NCBI GenBank assembly: GCA_049325575.1
Contig: JBMOLK010000304.1
Coordinates: 1 to 36,568 of the forward strand
Length of the DNA stretch: 36,568 nucleotides
Direction of reading: 5' to 3'
Source: JBMOLK01 sp049325575
GTDB lineage: Bacteria > Bacillota > Clostridia > Acetivibrionales > Acetivibrionaceae
The notes below the pieces were generated by a model. The model was not told where the DNA came from and searched no databases. It was given only the letters and a program-made list of their open reading frames with translations. The number at the start of each line of letters is the position of its first letter. Position 1 is the stretch's first letter. This document shows, piece by piece, positions 1-7,561 of the stretch. The translations under genes were made by a program, and so were the position numbers.

Positions 1-28
1 TATTTTGCGTCTGATCTTTATAAATTCA

Positions 29-74
29 TATGGGAACACGTCCAAACCATATATCTGATCTGGGTGCTCCCATA
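29..74 (-). terminator. Weak terminator-like inverted repeat at left edge
   Basis: The arms at 29-39 and 64-74 pair over 11 bp on the minus strand with one G-U pair, around a 24-nt loop. It lies just beyond the stop of the small membrane protein gene. The 3' side lacks a U-run, so it may be a 3' stabilising hairpin rather than an efficient intrinsic terminator. Confidence 0.35.
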
Positions 75-98
75 TAATGGTATAATTAGAATCCGAGC

Positions 99-470
99 TT
101 AATATCCAAATATCATATTTCCCGCTACCAGATAAAGAATAATACTAAAAACAATATTAATCAATGCAAGTGCTATATTAGTAATAATTAAAGCATTCCC
201 ACTACCTTTAGCCTGCCTGTTTAGCAAAATTCCAAAGGTAACTCCGGCAATTGCAAACAAAGGTGATATAAATACTGTAAGTGCTGCACTTATCCAGCCT
301 AGAATAACGTAAAGTCGGCTATTGTTTTCTACTGCTACAGCAGTGTCTTTATTAGTTCTGATGTCTTCTTCATTTCTAAACAAAATAGGATCTTTAACTG
401 TCTTATCTTCATGAACTTCATTTGTTTTTTCTTCAATGATTTCATTTTTGTTATTAAATTCCTCAGTCAT
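99..470 (-). CDS. Small two-helix membrane protein (DUF4190-like)
   Basis: Encodes 123 aa. The first ~50 residues are charged and hydrophilic (rich in Glu, Asn, Lys). Two hydrophobic segments follow, roughly residues 55-80 and 90-118, joined by a short loop with Arg and Lys (NRQAKGSG). This helix-loop-helix, with a glycine-rich ISPLFAIAGVTFGILL stretch, resembles DUF4190-type small membrane proteins, which have no assigned biochemical role. The ATG at 470 is chosen because GGAGGTGATTTCT lies directly upstream; an in-frame start 17 codons earlier has no ribosome site and would cover that Shine-Dalgarno. The gene sits downstream of a sigma/anti-sigma pair but is separated from it by a terminator and has its own candidate promoter, so a functional link is only possible. 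The family match is from fold pattern, not a search. Confidence 0.75.
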   Translation of the reverse strand: MTEEFNNKNEIIEEKTNEVHEDKTVKDPILFRNEEDIRTNKDTAVAVENNSRLYVILGWISAALTVFISPLFAIAGVTFGILLNRQAKGSGNALIITNIALALINIVFSIILYLVAGNMIFGY

Positions 471-492
471 AGAAATCACCTCCGTTTGTTTA

Positions 493-521
493 GTATTAGT
501 GATATAAAAAAATATAGTCAA
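493..521 (-). promoter_or_regulatory. Candidate promoter for the small membrane protein gene
   Basis: On the minus strand a -35 like TTGACT (516-521) is followed after 17 nt by TAATAC (493-498). The -10 is a poor match, so this is tentative. It lies about 25 nt upstream of the ATG at 470. Confidence 0.35.
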
Positions 522-543
522 GTATTATTTTCAAAACAAAGAA

Positions 544-571
544 AACGAAGCCTCATTGTTGAAGCTCCGTT
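544..571 (-). terminator. Intrinsic terminator after anti-sigma gene
   Basis: A 12-bp stem (544-555 with 560-571, two G-U pairs on the minus strand) has a 4-nt loop and is followed in the minus direction by a T-rich tract (TTCTTTGTTTTG). It separates the sigma/anti-sigma operon from the small membrane protein gene. Confidence 0.75.
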
Positions 572-619
572 ATATCCATTTATTGCTAAAATAAATTTTA
601 AAATTAAATTTATTCAAAT

Positions 620-1198
620 TTATTTATTTTTTATTACTACGCTTTCCTTATTGTTAAAGCGCTGTACCGCGCTATATTCGTAGAGTTTGGACATGAAAAC
701 AATCGCAAACAATCCAACCAGTAAATAATAAAAATCTGCAAATGTTTTATTGATATATGTTATGACAACAGCTGCTATTTTAATGAAAGAATCAACCCTT
801 GCCAAAACGCCATATACTCCATATGCTGCGTCTGCAGGTACTCCAATACTAAGCATAAAGTCAAGAACATGCCCTTTAAATATTACTCCAAGGGCCAAAA
901 CTAGAAACGTTAAAGTCATGCTTGAAATAAAATATAGCAGCATCAACTTCTTTTCTTTTTGCTTCTTATTATATATATCCAATAAATTTACTTTGTGCAT
1001 AACCGCTGCTTCAAAGTCATCAGGAGGCTCTATATTACTTTGTTCATTTAATACTCCCATAATACTGGTCAGCTGTTGAAACTCCAAATTGCACATACTG
1101 CACTCACTGATGTGCCGCATTAACTGGGTGCGCTCAAGGTCATTAATTTCTCCATCCATATACTTCATAATATAAGCATCAAATGGTTTACAGCTCAT
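620..1198 (-). CDS. Zinc-finger anti-sigma factor, membrane-anchored
   Basis: Encodes 192 aa. The N-terminus has a ZAS-type (zf-HC2) anti-sigma domain: His29-x3-Cys33-x2-Cys36, with Cys3 as a plausible fourth zinc ligand. Two hydrophobic stretches follow (about residues 84-112 and 153-175), so the protein should sit in the membrane with its sigma-binding domain in the cytoplasm. The ATG overlaps the TGA of the ECF sigma gene by four bases (ATGA, 1195-1198), the usual translational coupling of a sigma factor with its own inhibitor. By family knowledge it would hold the sigma factor inactive until an envelope or redox signal releases it. The signal cannot be read from sequence. A terminator follows at 544-571. 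Confidence 0.88.
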   Translation of the reverse strand: MSCKPFDAYIMKYMDGEINDLERTQLMRHISECSMCNLEFQQLTSIMGVLNEQSNIEPPDDFEAAVMHKVNLLDIYNKKQKEKKLMLLYFISSMTLTFLVLALGVIFKGHVLDFMLSIGVPADAAYGVYGVLARVDSFIKIAAVVITYINKTFADFYYLLVGLFAIVFMSKLYEYSAVQRFNNKESVVIKNK

Positions 1199-1749
1199 AA
1201 AATCCCTTCCTTTCTTTCGGAAGATAGTTTTTCCTTTAGCATCAACCTGGCTCTATAAAGCCTGTTTTTTATTATTGACATAGGTTCATTTAAAACCTGT
1301 GACATTTCCTCATAGGAAAGTCCATTCTTATGAAATAAAATTATAGGTACACGATATTTTTCAGGGAGTTTTGACAACTCATCGTTAATCCTTTCTCTTT
1401 GCTCCCTCTTTATATAACAAGCTTCCGGAGTGTCTACAGTACTGGAAACACCAATAGCCTCGTCGATGGGCATTGAATCAACCTTCTTCTTTCTTAACAT
1501 ATCAAGGCAGTAGTTGGTTGCAATTCTAACAATCCACGTAGAGAACTTAAATTCAGGATTATATTTATCAAGGGATCTGTAAATCCTGATAAAAACCTCC
1601 TGTGAAATATCGTATAATTCATCCTTATTATTTATCATATTATATATTACATTATATATCAACTTCTTATACCTTGTCACCAATTCTTCGAAGGCATAAC
1701 TTTCTCCGCTTAAACATTTTTTTATAAGGTCAACATCCGGTGTTTCCAA
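1195..1749 (-). CDS. ECF-family RNA polymerase sigma factor (RpoE/SigW-like)
   Basis: Encodes 184 aa. Region 2 contains DISQEVFIRIYRSLDKY and FSTWIVRIATNYCLDMLRKK, the core-binding and -10 recognition helices. Region 4 contains LPEKYRVPIILFHKNGLSYEEM followed by an IKNRLYRAR recognition helix. Sigma regions 1 and 3 are absent, as expected for ECF (group IV) factors. The start is called at the TTG at 1749, because AGGGAGGTG lies 9 nt upstream; an upstream TTG at 1773 sits before that Shine-Dalgarno and looks wrong. A weak TTG start would keep expression low. The gene is translationally coupled to the anti-sigma gene downstream. ECF pairs usually autoregulate, but I could not identify a convincing ECF-type promoter upstream, so the regulon is unknown. 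Confidence 0.9.
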   Translation of the reverse strand: METPDVDLIKKCLSGESYAFEELVTRYKKLIYNVIYNMINNKDELYDISQEVFIRIYRSLDKYNPEFKFSTWIVRIATNYCLDMLRKKKVDSMPIDEAIGVSSTVDTPEACYIKREQRERINDELSKLPEKYRVPIILFHKNGLSYEEMSQVLNEPMSIIKNRLYRARLMLKEKLSSERKEGIL

Positions 1750-1971
1750 CTGTATTTTCACCTCCCTGTTCAAAGCTCATATATTATGCTAAAATATATT
1801 TACATCGCGCTTTTTATGCAATAAAATACAAACTCAATATAAAGTACGTGTCTTAAGTCTATTTGTCTGATATATTTATAACCTTATTATTAAATTATAC
1901 CATTCCGATATAGCTTTATTAAATGGAAAAACTGCAATAATTACTTCAAAAATCATAAGGCAGGTGTGTAC
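1750..1971. other. Divergent intergenic region between ECF sigma and DUF192 genes
   Basis: About 220 nt of very AT-rich sequence that must hold both divergent promoters. I found no good sigma-A match at normal spacing on either strand and no clear ECF -35/-10 pair. No ORF or strong hairpin is seen. Confidence 0.5.
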
Positions 1972-2313
1972 ATGATTGTAAAAAATGAATCCCGTATTAC
2001 TATACTTGCAAATAATCTAACCATTGCAGACAGTTTTTTAAAGCGATTTCTGGGTTTGATGTTCAAATCTGACCTTCCCAAAGGCAGCGGCCTTCTTATC
2101 AAACCCTGTAATTCAATCCACATGTTTTTTATGAAGTTTTCTCTGGATGTTGTCTTTATTGATGATCAAAACAATGTAATACATCAGATAGAGGGCATAA
2201 AGCCATGGAAGTGCTCAAAAATCATCTGGAATTCTCATGCCGTTCTTGAACTTCCTGCAGGAACAATTAAGGAAACCGGCACCAGGATAGGAGACAGGCT
2301 TTCAATTTATTAA
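1972..2313 (+). CDS. DUF192 family protein
   Basis: Encodes 113 aa. The family hallmarks are present in order: FLKRFLGLMFK near residue 20-30, LLIKPCNSIHMFFMKFSLDVVFID in the middle, and AVLELPAGTIKETGTRIGD at the C-terminus. DUF192 is a small beta-rich fold widespread in bacteria with no agreed biochemical function. Many members carry a signal peptide; this one does not and should be cytoplasmic. The ATG at 1972 is preferred over a GTG six bases upstream, because AAGGCAGGTG would overlap the latter. It is the only plus-strand gene in the left third of the window, converging on tuf with a shared two-way terminator between them. Confidence 0.85.
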   Translation: MIVKNESRITILANNLTIADSFLKRFLGLMFKSDLPKGSGLLIKPCNSIHMFFMKFSLDVVFIDDQNNVIHQIEGIKPWKCSKIIWNSHAVLELPAGTIKETGTRIGDRLSIY

Positions 2314-2343
2314 TGATGAAGAGCAAAATTTATTATATAAATA

Positions 2344-2380
2344 AAAGATAGGAACCAGTAAACCGGTTCCTATCTTTTTA
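2344..2380. terminator. Bidirectional terminator between DUF192 gene and tuf
   Basis: A perfect 13-bp stem (2344-2356 with 2365-2377) around an 8-nt loop is followed by T-runs in both directions. It ends the DUF192 transcript on the plus strand and the tuf/str-operon transcript on the minus strand. Confidence 0.92.
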
Positions 2381-2400
2381 TGAATGAATAGATATAATAA

Positions 2401-3603
2401 TTATTCTACTACTGCAGAAACGTTTCCAGCTCCAACAGTTCTTCCACCTTCACGGATAGCGAACTTTAATCCTTCTTCCATAGCTATTGGAGTTATGAGC
2501 TTGATTTTCATAGTTATGTGGTCACCAGGCATAACCATTTCTGTACCTTGTGGAAGTTCTACAACACCTGTAACGTCAGTAGTTCTGAAATAGAACTGTG
2601 GTCTGTAGTTGTTGAAGAAAGGAGTATGTCTTCCACCTTCTTCTTTAGTCAGAACGTAAACCTGTGCTTCGAAGTAAGTGTGAGGTTTGATTGAACCTGG
2701 TTTTGCAAGAACCTGACCTCTTTCTACTTCGTTTCTTTGAACACCTCTTAAAAGAGCTCCGATGTTGTCACCAGCAACAGCTTGATCAAGAAGCTTTCTG
2801 AACATTTCTATACCTGTTACAACAGTCTTCTTTGGAGCTTCTGCCAAACCAACTATTTCTATTTCTTCACCAACTTTAAGAGTTCCTCTTTCAACCCTAC
2901 CAGTAGCAACAGTACCACGACCAGTGATTGTGAATACATCTTCTACAGGCATGATAAATGGCTTGTCAGTTGCTCTTTCAGGAGTCGGAATATATCTGTC
3001 AACTTCTTCCATTAATTTCATGATTGGCTGGTATTCTGGAGCATCAGCAGTGTTAGCTTTTGACTCAAGAGCTACAAGAGCTGATCCTCTAACGATAGGA
3101 ATATCGTCTCCTGGGAATTCATATGAACTTAAGAGTTCTCTAACTTCCATTTCAACTAATTCAAGTAATTCTTCATCATCAACCATATCACACTTGTTTA
3201 AGAAAACAACTATGTATGGCACACCAACCTGACGAGCCAACAGAATGTGTTCTCTTGTTTGTGGCATTGGGCCATCAGCAGCTGATACAACGAGGATCGC
3301 ACCATCCATCTGTGCAGCACCAGTGATCATGTTCTTAACATAGTCAGCATGACCTGGGCAGTCAACGTGTGCATAGTGTCTGTTATCTGTTTCATATTCA
3401 ACGTGAGCAGTTGAGATAGTGATGCCTCTTTCTCTTTCTTCCGGAGCTGCGTCAATCTGGTCATATGCTTTATATGTTGCTTTTCCTGTGAAGCCTAAAA
3501 CTTTTGTTATAGCAGCAGTTAATGATGTCTTACCATGGTCAACGTGACCGATTGTTCCAATATTAACGTGGGGTTTCGTTCTTTCAAATTTAGCTTTTGC
3601 CAT
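2401..3603 (-). CDS. tuf: Translation elongation factor Tu
   Basis: Encodes 400 aa, the full EF-Tu length. EF-Tu is the GTPase that delivers aminoacyl-tRNA to the ribosomal A site. Visible motifs: P-loop GHVDHGKT at residues 19-26, switch II DCPGHADY near 81-88, guanine-specificity NKCD near 136, then the beta-barrel domains 2 and 3 ending in GAGNVSAVVE. The switch I segment RGITISTAHVEYET is intact. The start is preceded by GGAGGAGAATTAATA. It is the last gene of the rpsL-rpsG-fusA-tuf cluster, 133 nt after fusA, with a candidate internal promoter and a long inverted repeat in the gap that could give extra tuf transcript. A two-way terminator follows. Confidence 0.99.
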   Translation of the reverse strand: MAKAKFERTKPHVNIGTIGHVDHGKTSLTAAITKVLGFTGKATYKAYDQIDAAPEERERGITISTAHVEYETDNRHYAHVDCPGHADYVKNMITGAAQMDGAILVVSAADGPMPQTREHILLARQVGVPYIVVFLNKCDMVDDEELLELVEMEVRELLSSYEFPGDDIPIVRGSALVALESKANTADAPEYQPIMKLMEEVDRYIPTPERATDKPFIMPVEDVFTITGRGTVATGRVERGTLKVGEEIEIVGLAEAPKKTVVTGIEMFRKLLDQAVAGDNIGALLRGVQRNEVERGQVLAKPGSIKPHTYFEAQVYVLTKEEGGRHTPFFNNYRPQFYFRTTDVTGVVELPQGTEMVMPGDHITMKIKLITPIAMEEGLKFAIREGGRTVGAGNVSAVVE

Positions 3604-3671
3604 TATTAATTCTCCTCCTTTTTTCAGTAAACATACTGATATAGTTATTTATTTGATTTAATTATTTTTCT

Positions 3672-3707
3672 ACAGGAAGTATACAAGCGTTCTTGTATGC
3701 TTCCTGT
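3672..3707 (-). promoter_or_regulatory. Inverted repeat in fusA-tuf spacer, possible tuf promoter beside it
   Basis: Two 16-nt arms (3672-3687 and 3692-3707) form a hairpin with a 4-nt loop and a single C-A mismatch on the minus strand. No U-run follows, so it is not a terminator. Directly upstream on the minus strand is TATAAT (3708-3713), with TTCATA 17 nt before it (3731-3736), a possible internal tuf promoter. If that promoter fires, its transcript would start inside the first arm. The hairpin would therefore form fully only in read-through mRNA from fusA. Confidence 0.5.
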
Positions 3708-3736
3708 ATTATATACTAACTACAGCTTAATATGAA

Positions 3737-5818
3737 TTAGCCATTTTTTGCTCTACCGTTAATGACTGCCTCCTGGATGTTCTTAGGAACTTCCTCGAAG
3801 TGGCTTATCTGCATTGAGAAGACTCCTCTTCCCTGTGTTCTTGAACGCAAAGTAGTAGCATATCCGAACATTTCAGCCAAAGGAACATTTGCAGTTATAA
3901 CCTGTGCTCCATTCCTTGCTTCCATACCTTCAATTCTACCTCTTCTTGAGTTCAAGTCTCCCATAACGTCTCCCATGTATTCTTCAGGAACGGTAACGTT
4001 TACTTTCATTATAGGCTCAAGAAGTACAGGGCTCGCTTTTCTCATACCTTCTTTGAAGGCCATGGATCCGGCAACCTTAAATGCCATTTCAGATGAGTCA
4101 ACTTCATGGTAAGAACCATCATAAAGTGTTACCTTAACATCCACTACAGGATAACCTGCAACTACACCGTTATTCATAGCGCCCTGTATACCTGCATCAA
4201 TAGGAGCGATATATTCTTTAGGAATAACTCCACCCACTATTTTATTTACAAACTCATAACCTGTTCCAGGTTCTTTAGGCTCAATCTCAATCCAACAATG
4301 ACCATACTGTCCTTTACCACCGGACTGTCTTACATATTTACCTTCAGACTTGACAGCTTTCTTGATAGTTTCCTTGTAAGCAACCTGCGGGTTACCTACA
4401 TTTGCTTCTACCTTAAACTCTCTCATCATACGGTCAACTATAATTTCAAGGTGCAATTCTCCCATTCCCGATATTATAGTTTGTCCTGTTTCAGTGTCAG
4501 TATAAGTTCTGAATGTCGGATCTTCTTCAGCTAACTTCTGAAGTGCAATGGACATCTTTTCCTGTCCAGCCTTGGTTTTAGGCTCAATAGCAACAGAAAT
4601 AACCGGTTCAGGGAATTCCATTGATTCAAGTATTACAGGACTAGCTTCATCACATAGAGTATCACCTGTTGTAGTATCTTTTAAACCTACTGCAGCAGCT
4701 ATATCTCCTGAATAAACCATATCGATTTCTTCTCTATGGTTGGCATGCATCTGAAGTATTCTTCCTATTCTTTCCCTTTTGCCTTTTGTAGCATTAAGAA
4801 CATAAGAACCGGAGCTTAGTTTTCCGGAGTAAACCCTGAAGAAGCAAAGCTTACCTACATAGGGGTCTGCCATAATCTTAAATGCCAAAGCAGAAAACGG
4901 GCCGTCATCATTTGCAGGTCTTTCGACTTCAGTATCTCCATCTACAGATACACCCTTAATAGCAGGTATATCCAATGGAGAAGGCATATAATCAACAACT
5001 GCATCCATGAGACGCTGTACTCCTTTGTTCTTATATGAAGAACCACAGGTAACAGGTATTATCTGAACTTTTATAGTAGCCTTTCTAATACCGGCCTTTA
5101 CTTCTTCTTCTGTCAGTTCTTCACCTTCCAGATATTTCATCATAAGCTCTTCATCTTGTTCTGATATAGCTTCTATTAGTTTACCACGGTATTCTTCCAC
5201 TACAGCTTTCATGTCATCAGGAATTTCTCTTTCCTGAATGTCCTTTCCAAGGTCATCCATGTAGTAGTAAGCCTTCAACTTTACAAGGTCGATGATTCCC
5301 TGGAAGTTATCTTCTCTGCCTATAGGAAGCTGGATAGGAACCGCGTTGGCCTGCAATCTTTCCTTCATCATCTTGACGCAGTTAAAGAAATCAGCTCCCA
5401 TTATGTCCATCTTATTAACATATGCTATACGAGGTACATTATATCTGTCGGCTTGTCTCCATACAGTTTCAGATTGAGGCTCAACTCCACCCTTCGCACA
5501 AAAGAGAGTTACTGAACCGTCAAGTACACGAAGAGACCTCTCAACTTCAACTGTAAAATCAACGTGCCCCGGCGTATCAATAATGTTAATTCTATTACCC
5601 TTCCATTGGGCAGTAGTTGCAGCAGATGTTATGGTTATGCCTCTTTCCTGTTCCTGTTCCATCCAGTCCATAGTTGCAGCACCTTCATGAACTTCCCCTA
5701 TCTTATGAACCCTACCTGTGTAGAATAAGATACGTTCAGTTGTAGTAGTTTTACCTGCATCTATGTGAGCCATTATTCCAATATTTCTTGTGTTTTCTAA
5801 ACTAAATTGCCTGGGCAT
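3737..5818 (-). CDS. fusA: Translation elongation factor G
   Basis: Encodes 693 aa, the normal length for EF-G. It is the GTPase that drives tRNA/mRNA translocation and, with ribosome recycling factor, subunit splitting. Visible motifs: P-loop AHIDAGKTT at residues 17-25, switch I RGITITSAATT, switch II DTPGHVDF, and NKMD for guanine binding. The domain IV-V region carries SGGKGQYGHCWIE, GVIPKEYI and the C-terminal GYATTLRSRTQGRG signature. The ATG follows AAAGGAAGGTTAAA. It lies 70 nt behind rpsG and ahead of tuf in the str operon. Clostridia can carry further EF-G-like paralogues, but the position in the str operon marks this as the housekeeping copy. Confidence 0.99.
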   Translation of the reverse strand: MPRQFSLENTRNIGIMAHIDAGKTTTTERILFYTGRVHKIGEVHEGAATMDWMEQEQERGITITSAATTAQWKGNRINIIDTPGHVDFTVEVERSLRVLDGSVTLFCAKGGVEPQSETVWRQADRYNVPRIAYVNKMDIMGADFFNCVKMMKERLQANAVPIQLPIGREDNFQGIIDLVKLKAYYYMDDLGKDIQEREIPDDMKAVVEEYRGKLIEAISEQDEELMMKYLEGEELTEEEVKAGIRKATIKVQIIPVTCGSSYKNKGVQRLMDAVVDYMPSPLDIPAIKGVSVDGDTEVERPANDDGPFSALAFKIMADPYVGKLCFFRVYSGKLSSGSYVLNATKGKRERIGRILQMHANHREEIDMVYSGDIAAAVGLKDTTTGDTLCDEASPVILESMEFPEPVISVAIEPKTKAGQEKMSIALQKLAEEDPTFRTYTDTETGQTIISGMGELHLEIIVDRMMREFKVEANVGNPQVAYKETIKKAVKSEGKYVRQSGGKGQYGHCWIEIEPKEPGTGYEFVNKIVGGVIPKEYIAPIDAGIQGAMNNGVVAGYPVVDVKVTLYDGSYHEVDSSEMAFKVAGSMAFKEGMRKASPVLLEPIMKVNVTVPEEYMGDVMGDLNSRRGRIEGMEARNGAQVITANVPLAEMFGYATTLRSRTQGRGVFSMQISHFEEVPKNIQEAVINGRAKNG

Positions 5819-5888
5819 TTTAACCTTCCTTTCAAAATTGGCACGTCAGCTACACACTACGTGTCTTAAACTTATTAACACCTTAAGA

Positions 5889-6359
5889 TTACCATCTGTA
5901 ATGTGCGAAAGCTTTATTTGCTTCTGCCATCTTATGGGTATCTTCTTTTTTCTTAAATGCGCCACCCAAATTATTTGTTGCATCCAAAATTTCGCCTGCA
6001 AGTCTTTCCCTCATAGTTCTTTCGCCTCTTTGTCTTGAATAGTTAACTAACCATCTAAGACCGAGAGCTTGCCTTCTATCAGGTCTTACTTCAACAGGAA
6101 CCTGGTAGGTTGCTCCCCCTACTCTTCTTGCTTTGACTTCAAGAACAGGCATGATATTATTTAAAGCTTGTTCAAATACTTCAAGCGGATCTTTACCTGT
6201 TTTATTCTTGATAATTTCAAAAGCATCATAGCAGATCTTTTGAGCAACACCCTTCTTCCCATCCACCATAATGTTGTTAACAAGTTTTGTTACAACCTTG
6301 TCATTATATATTGGATCGGGCAGAACATCTCTTTTTGGAATATGTCCTTTTCTTGGCAC
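5889..6359 (-). CDS. rpsG: 30S ribosomal protein S7
   Basis: Encodes 156 aa, the standard S7 length. S7 nucleates assembly of the 30S head and lies near the E site. The start is the GTG at 6359, giving a protein that opens with PRKGHIPKRDVLPDPIYN as in other S7 proteins. GGAGGG lies 7 nt upstream, and an upstream in-frame ATG would place that Shine-Dalgarno inside the gene. Conserved blocks GGATYQVPVEVRPDRRQALGLRW and AFAHYRW (C-terminus) are intact. It is the second gene of the str operon, 172 nt after rpsL; that unusually long spacer holds imperfect hairpins. Confidence 0.98.
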   Translation of the reverse strand: MPRKGHIPKRDVLPDPIYNDKVVTKLVNNIMVDGKKGVAQKICYDAFEIIKNKTGKDPLEVFEQALNNIMPVLEVKARRVGGATYQVPVEVRPDRRQALGLRWLVNYSRQRGERTMRERLAGEILDATNNLGGAFKKKEDTHKMAEANKAFAHYRW

Positions 6360-6430
6360 TTTTCTTCCCTCCTTCATATGATACAAACATATCATCGGTA
6401 CTCGCGGCCAAAATATTATTGACCGTCGTC

Positions 6431-6475
6431 AGTGCTGCGTACTTGCTAATATATATAAACAACGTACTAAGCACT
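6431..6475 (-). repeat. Imperfect inverted repeat in rpsL-rpsG spacer
   Basis: The 6-nt ends (6431-6436 and 6470-6475) pair, with a second paired block (GTAC with GTAC) inside after a 2-nt internal loop. A separate small perfect hairpin (CGTGC-TTT-GCACG on the minus strand) lies near 6508-6520. Neither is followed by a U-run, so these look like structured spacer elements rather than terminators. Confidence 0.45.
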
Positions 6476-6531
6476 ATTAGTTTACAACATAACTGTTTTT
6501 TCATACATCGTGCAAAGCACGTTATATGATT

Positions 6532-6960
6532 TTACTTACCAGCCGCACCAGCCTTTGGCCTTTTAGCGCCATATTTTGAACGGCCTTGCATTCTCTTTGC
6601 TACACCAGCAGTATCAAGGGTTCCACGTATAATATGGTATCTTACCCCTGGTAAGTCTTTAACCCTTCCGCCTCTAATAAGAACAACACTGTGCTCTTGA
6701 AGATTATGGCCGATACCTGGGATATAAGCCGTTACTTCTATGCCGTTGGTTAAACGTACCCTTGCAACCTTTCTCAAAGCAGAGTTAGGCTTCTTTGGAG
6801 TAGTCGTTTTAACAACTGTGCATACACCTCTTTTCTGAGGACTGCTCATATCTGTAGGCAGCTTTTTTAATGAGTTAAAACCCTTCTGAAGTGCCGGAGC
6901 AGTAGACTTCTTTTCCAAGTCCTTTCTTCCTTTTCTAACTAACTGGTTAAATGTTGGCAT
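6532..6960 (-). CDS. rpsL: 30S ribosomal protein S12
   Basis: Encodes 142 aa. S12 sits at the decoding centre and is the classic streptomycin-resistance target. The start at 6960 gives MPTFNQLVRKGR, the family N-terminus, with GGAAGGAGGTGGAGAG in front; upstream in-frame codons only add that Shine-Dalgarno region. The conserved loop TTTPKKPNSALRKVARVRL carries the Lys of the wild-type, streptomycin-sensitive PKKPNSA motif. The second loop GIGHNLQEHSVVLIRGGRVKDLPGVRYH is also wild type and carries the usual Asp methylthiolation site. The position between the L7Ae-like gene and rpsG is typical of Firmicutes. Confidence 0.98.
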   Translation of the reverse strand: MPTFNQLVRKGRKDLEKKSTAPALQKGFNSLKKLPTDMSSPQKRGVCTVVKTTTPKKPNSALRKVARVRLTNGIEVTAYIPGIGHNLQEHSVVLIRGGRVKDLPGVRYHIIRGTLDTAGVAKRMQGRSKYGAKRPKAGAAGK

Positions 6961-7049
6961 CTCTCCACCTCCTTCCAACGATTAAATCATATATTCTCAC
7001 ATAAATGCCAGAATAAGCGTAATTAAGAATACAGACCTTAACTCTTAAA

Positions 7050-7292
7050 CTATTTCAGCATACATACAACAGCTGCACCCACATCTATACCGCATGCTTT
7101 ACCTAACTGTTTCATGTTATCTACATAGGTGACCGGTATATTGTTTTTGACACACAGCTCTTTAATTTTACCTACAACGCGCTCGTCTGCATCCCTGGCA
7201 ATAAACATCTGTTTGGCTATTCCTTTTTCAACTGCTTTAAGAGATTGCTTGAGCCCAACAGTTTTACTGCAGCTTTTCAAATTGTCCAGCAC
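7050..7292 (-). CDS. L7Ae/L30e-family ribosomal protein (YbxF-like)
   Basis: Encodes 80 aa. It fits the L7Ae/L30e/S12e/Gadd45 fold: an N-terminal SKTVGLKQSLKAVEKGIAKQMFIARDAD block, then IPVTYVDNMKQLGKACGIDVGAAVV. This family binds kink-turn RNA. The gene occupies the same rpoC-rpsL position as Bacillus ybxF (rplGB), whose product binds k-turns in vitro. The start is a GTG at 7292 with GGGAGGGTAAACA upstream. A near-consensus promoter about 120 nt upstream makes this the first gene of the str-operon transcript. Its 113-nt leader could in principle carry an autoregulatory k-turn, but I could not draw one. Confidence 0.9.
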   Translation of the reverse strand: MLDNLKSCSKTVGLKQSLKAVEKGIAKQMFIARDADERVVGKIKELCVKNNIPVTYVDNMKQLGKACGIDVGAAVVCMLK

Positions 7293-7412
7293 TGTTTACC
7301 CTCCCTGTCAGTACAAGGCTATTACTTATAAGCATCATATGTTAAATAGCAGTATCAGTGTTAAGATGTACTGTGGCCTGATTAGAGAGCTCACAAATTT
7401 ACACACTGAAAC

Positions 7413-7442
7413 ATTTTATCATCCATAAACTTGATTTGTCAA
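7413..7442 (-). promoter_or_regulatory. Sigma-A promoter of the L7Ae-rpsL-rpsG-fusA-tuf unit
   Basis: On the minus strand a consensus TTGACA (7437-7442) is separated by 18 nt from TAAAAT (7413-7418). Transcription would start near 7406, leaving a leader of about 113 nt before the GTG at 7292. Confidence 0.8.
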
Positions 7443-7473
7443 GATATTTGATTAGGAGGTGCTTTATGGCAAT

Positions 7474-7502
7474 GAGGAAGAACGCTTTAAGCATTCCTCC
7501 TC
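7474..7502 (-). repeat. 12-bp hairpin between rpoC and the str promoter
   Basis: The arms 7474-7485 and 7491-7502 pair fully only on the minus strand: two positions are G-U there and A-C mismatches on the plus strand. The structure therefore belongs to the rpoC 3' untranslated RNA. The 5-nt loop is followed by ATTGCC rather than a U-run, so termination would be weak; an RNA-end stabiliser or a weak terminator are both possible. Confidence 0.55.
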
Positions 7503-7561
7503 AATCCATGTCTCCTCAAGTTCATATCCTTATATAGTGAATGTTACTACATACCGTATCT

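Noticed and set aside
7293..7405. A possible kink-turn (TGATG and CTGA segments) in the L7Ae-like gene leader
   Set aside because: The bases flanking the two boxes do not pair, so no closing stem can be drawn.
7466..7537. A 23-codon plus-strand ORF with a perfect AGGAGGTG ribosome site, between the L7Ae-like gene and rpoC
   Set aside because: The frame is short, has no promoter and lies opposite a hairpin whose arms contain GAGG/CCTC, which explains the apparent ribosome site.
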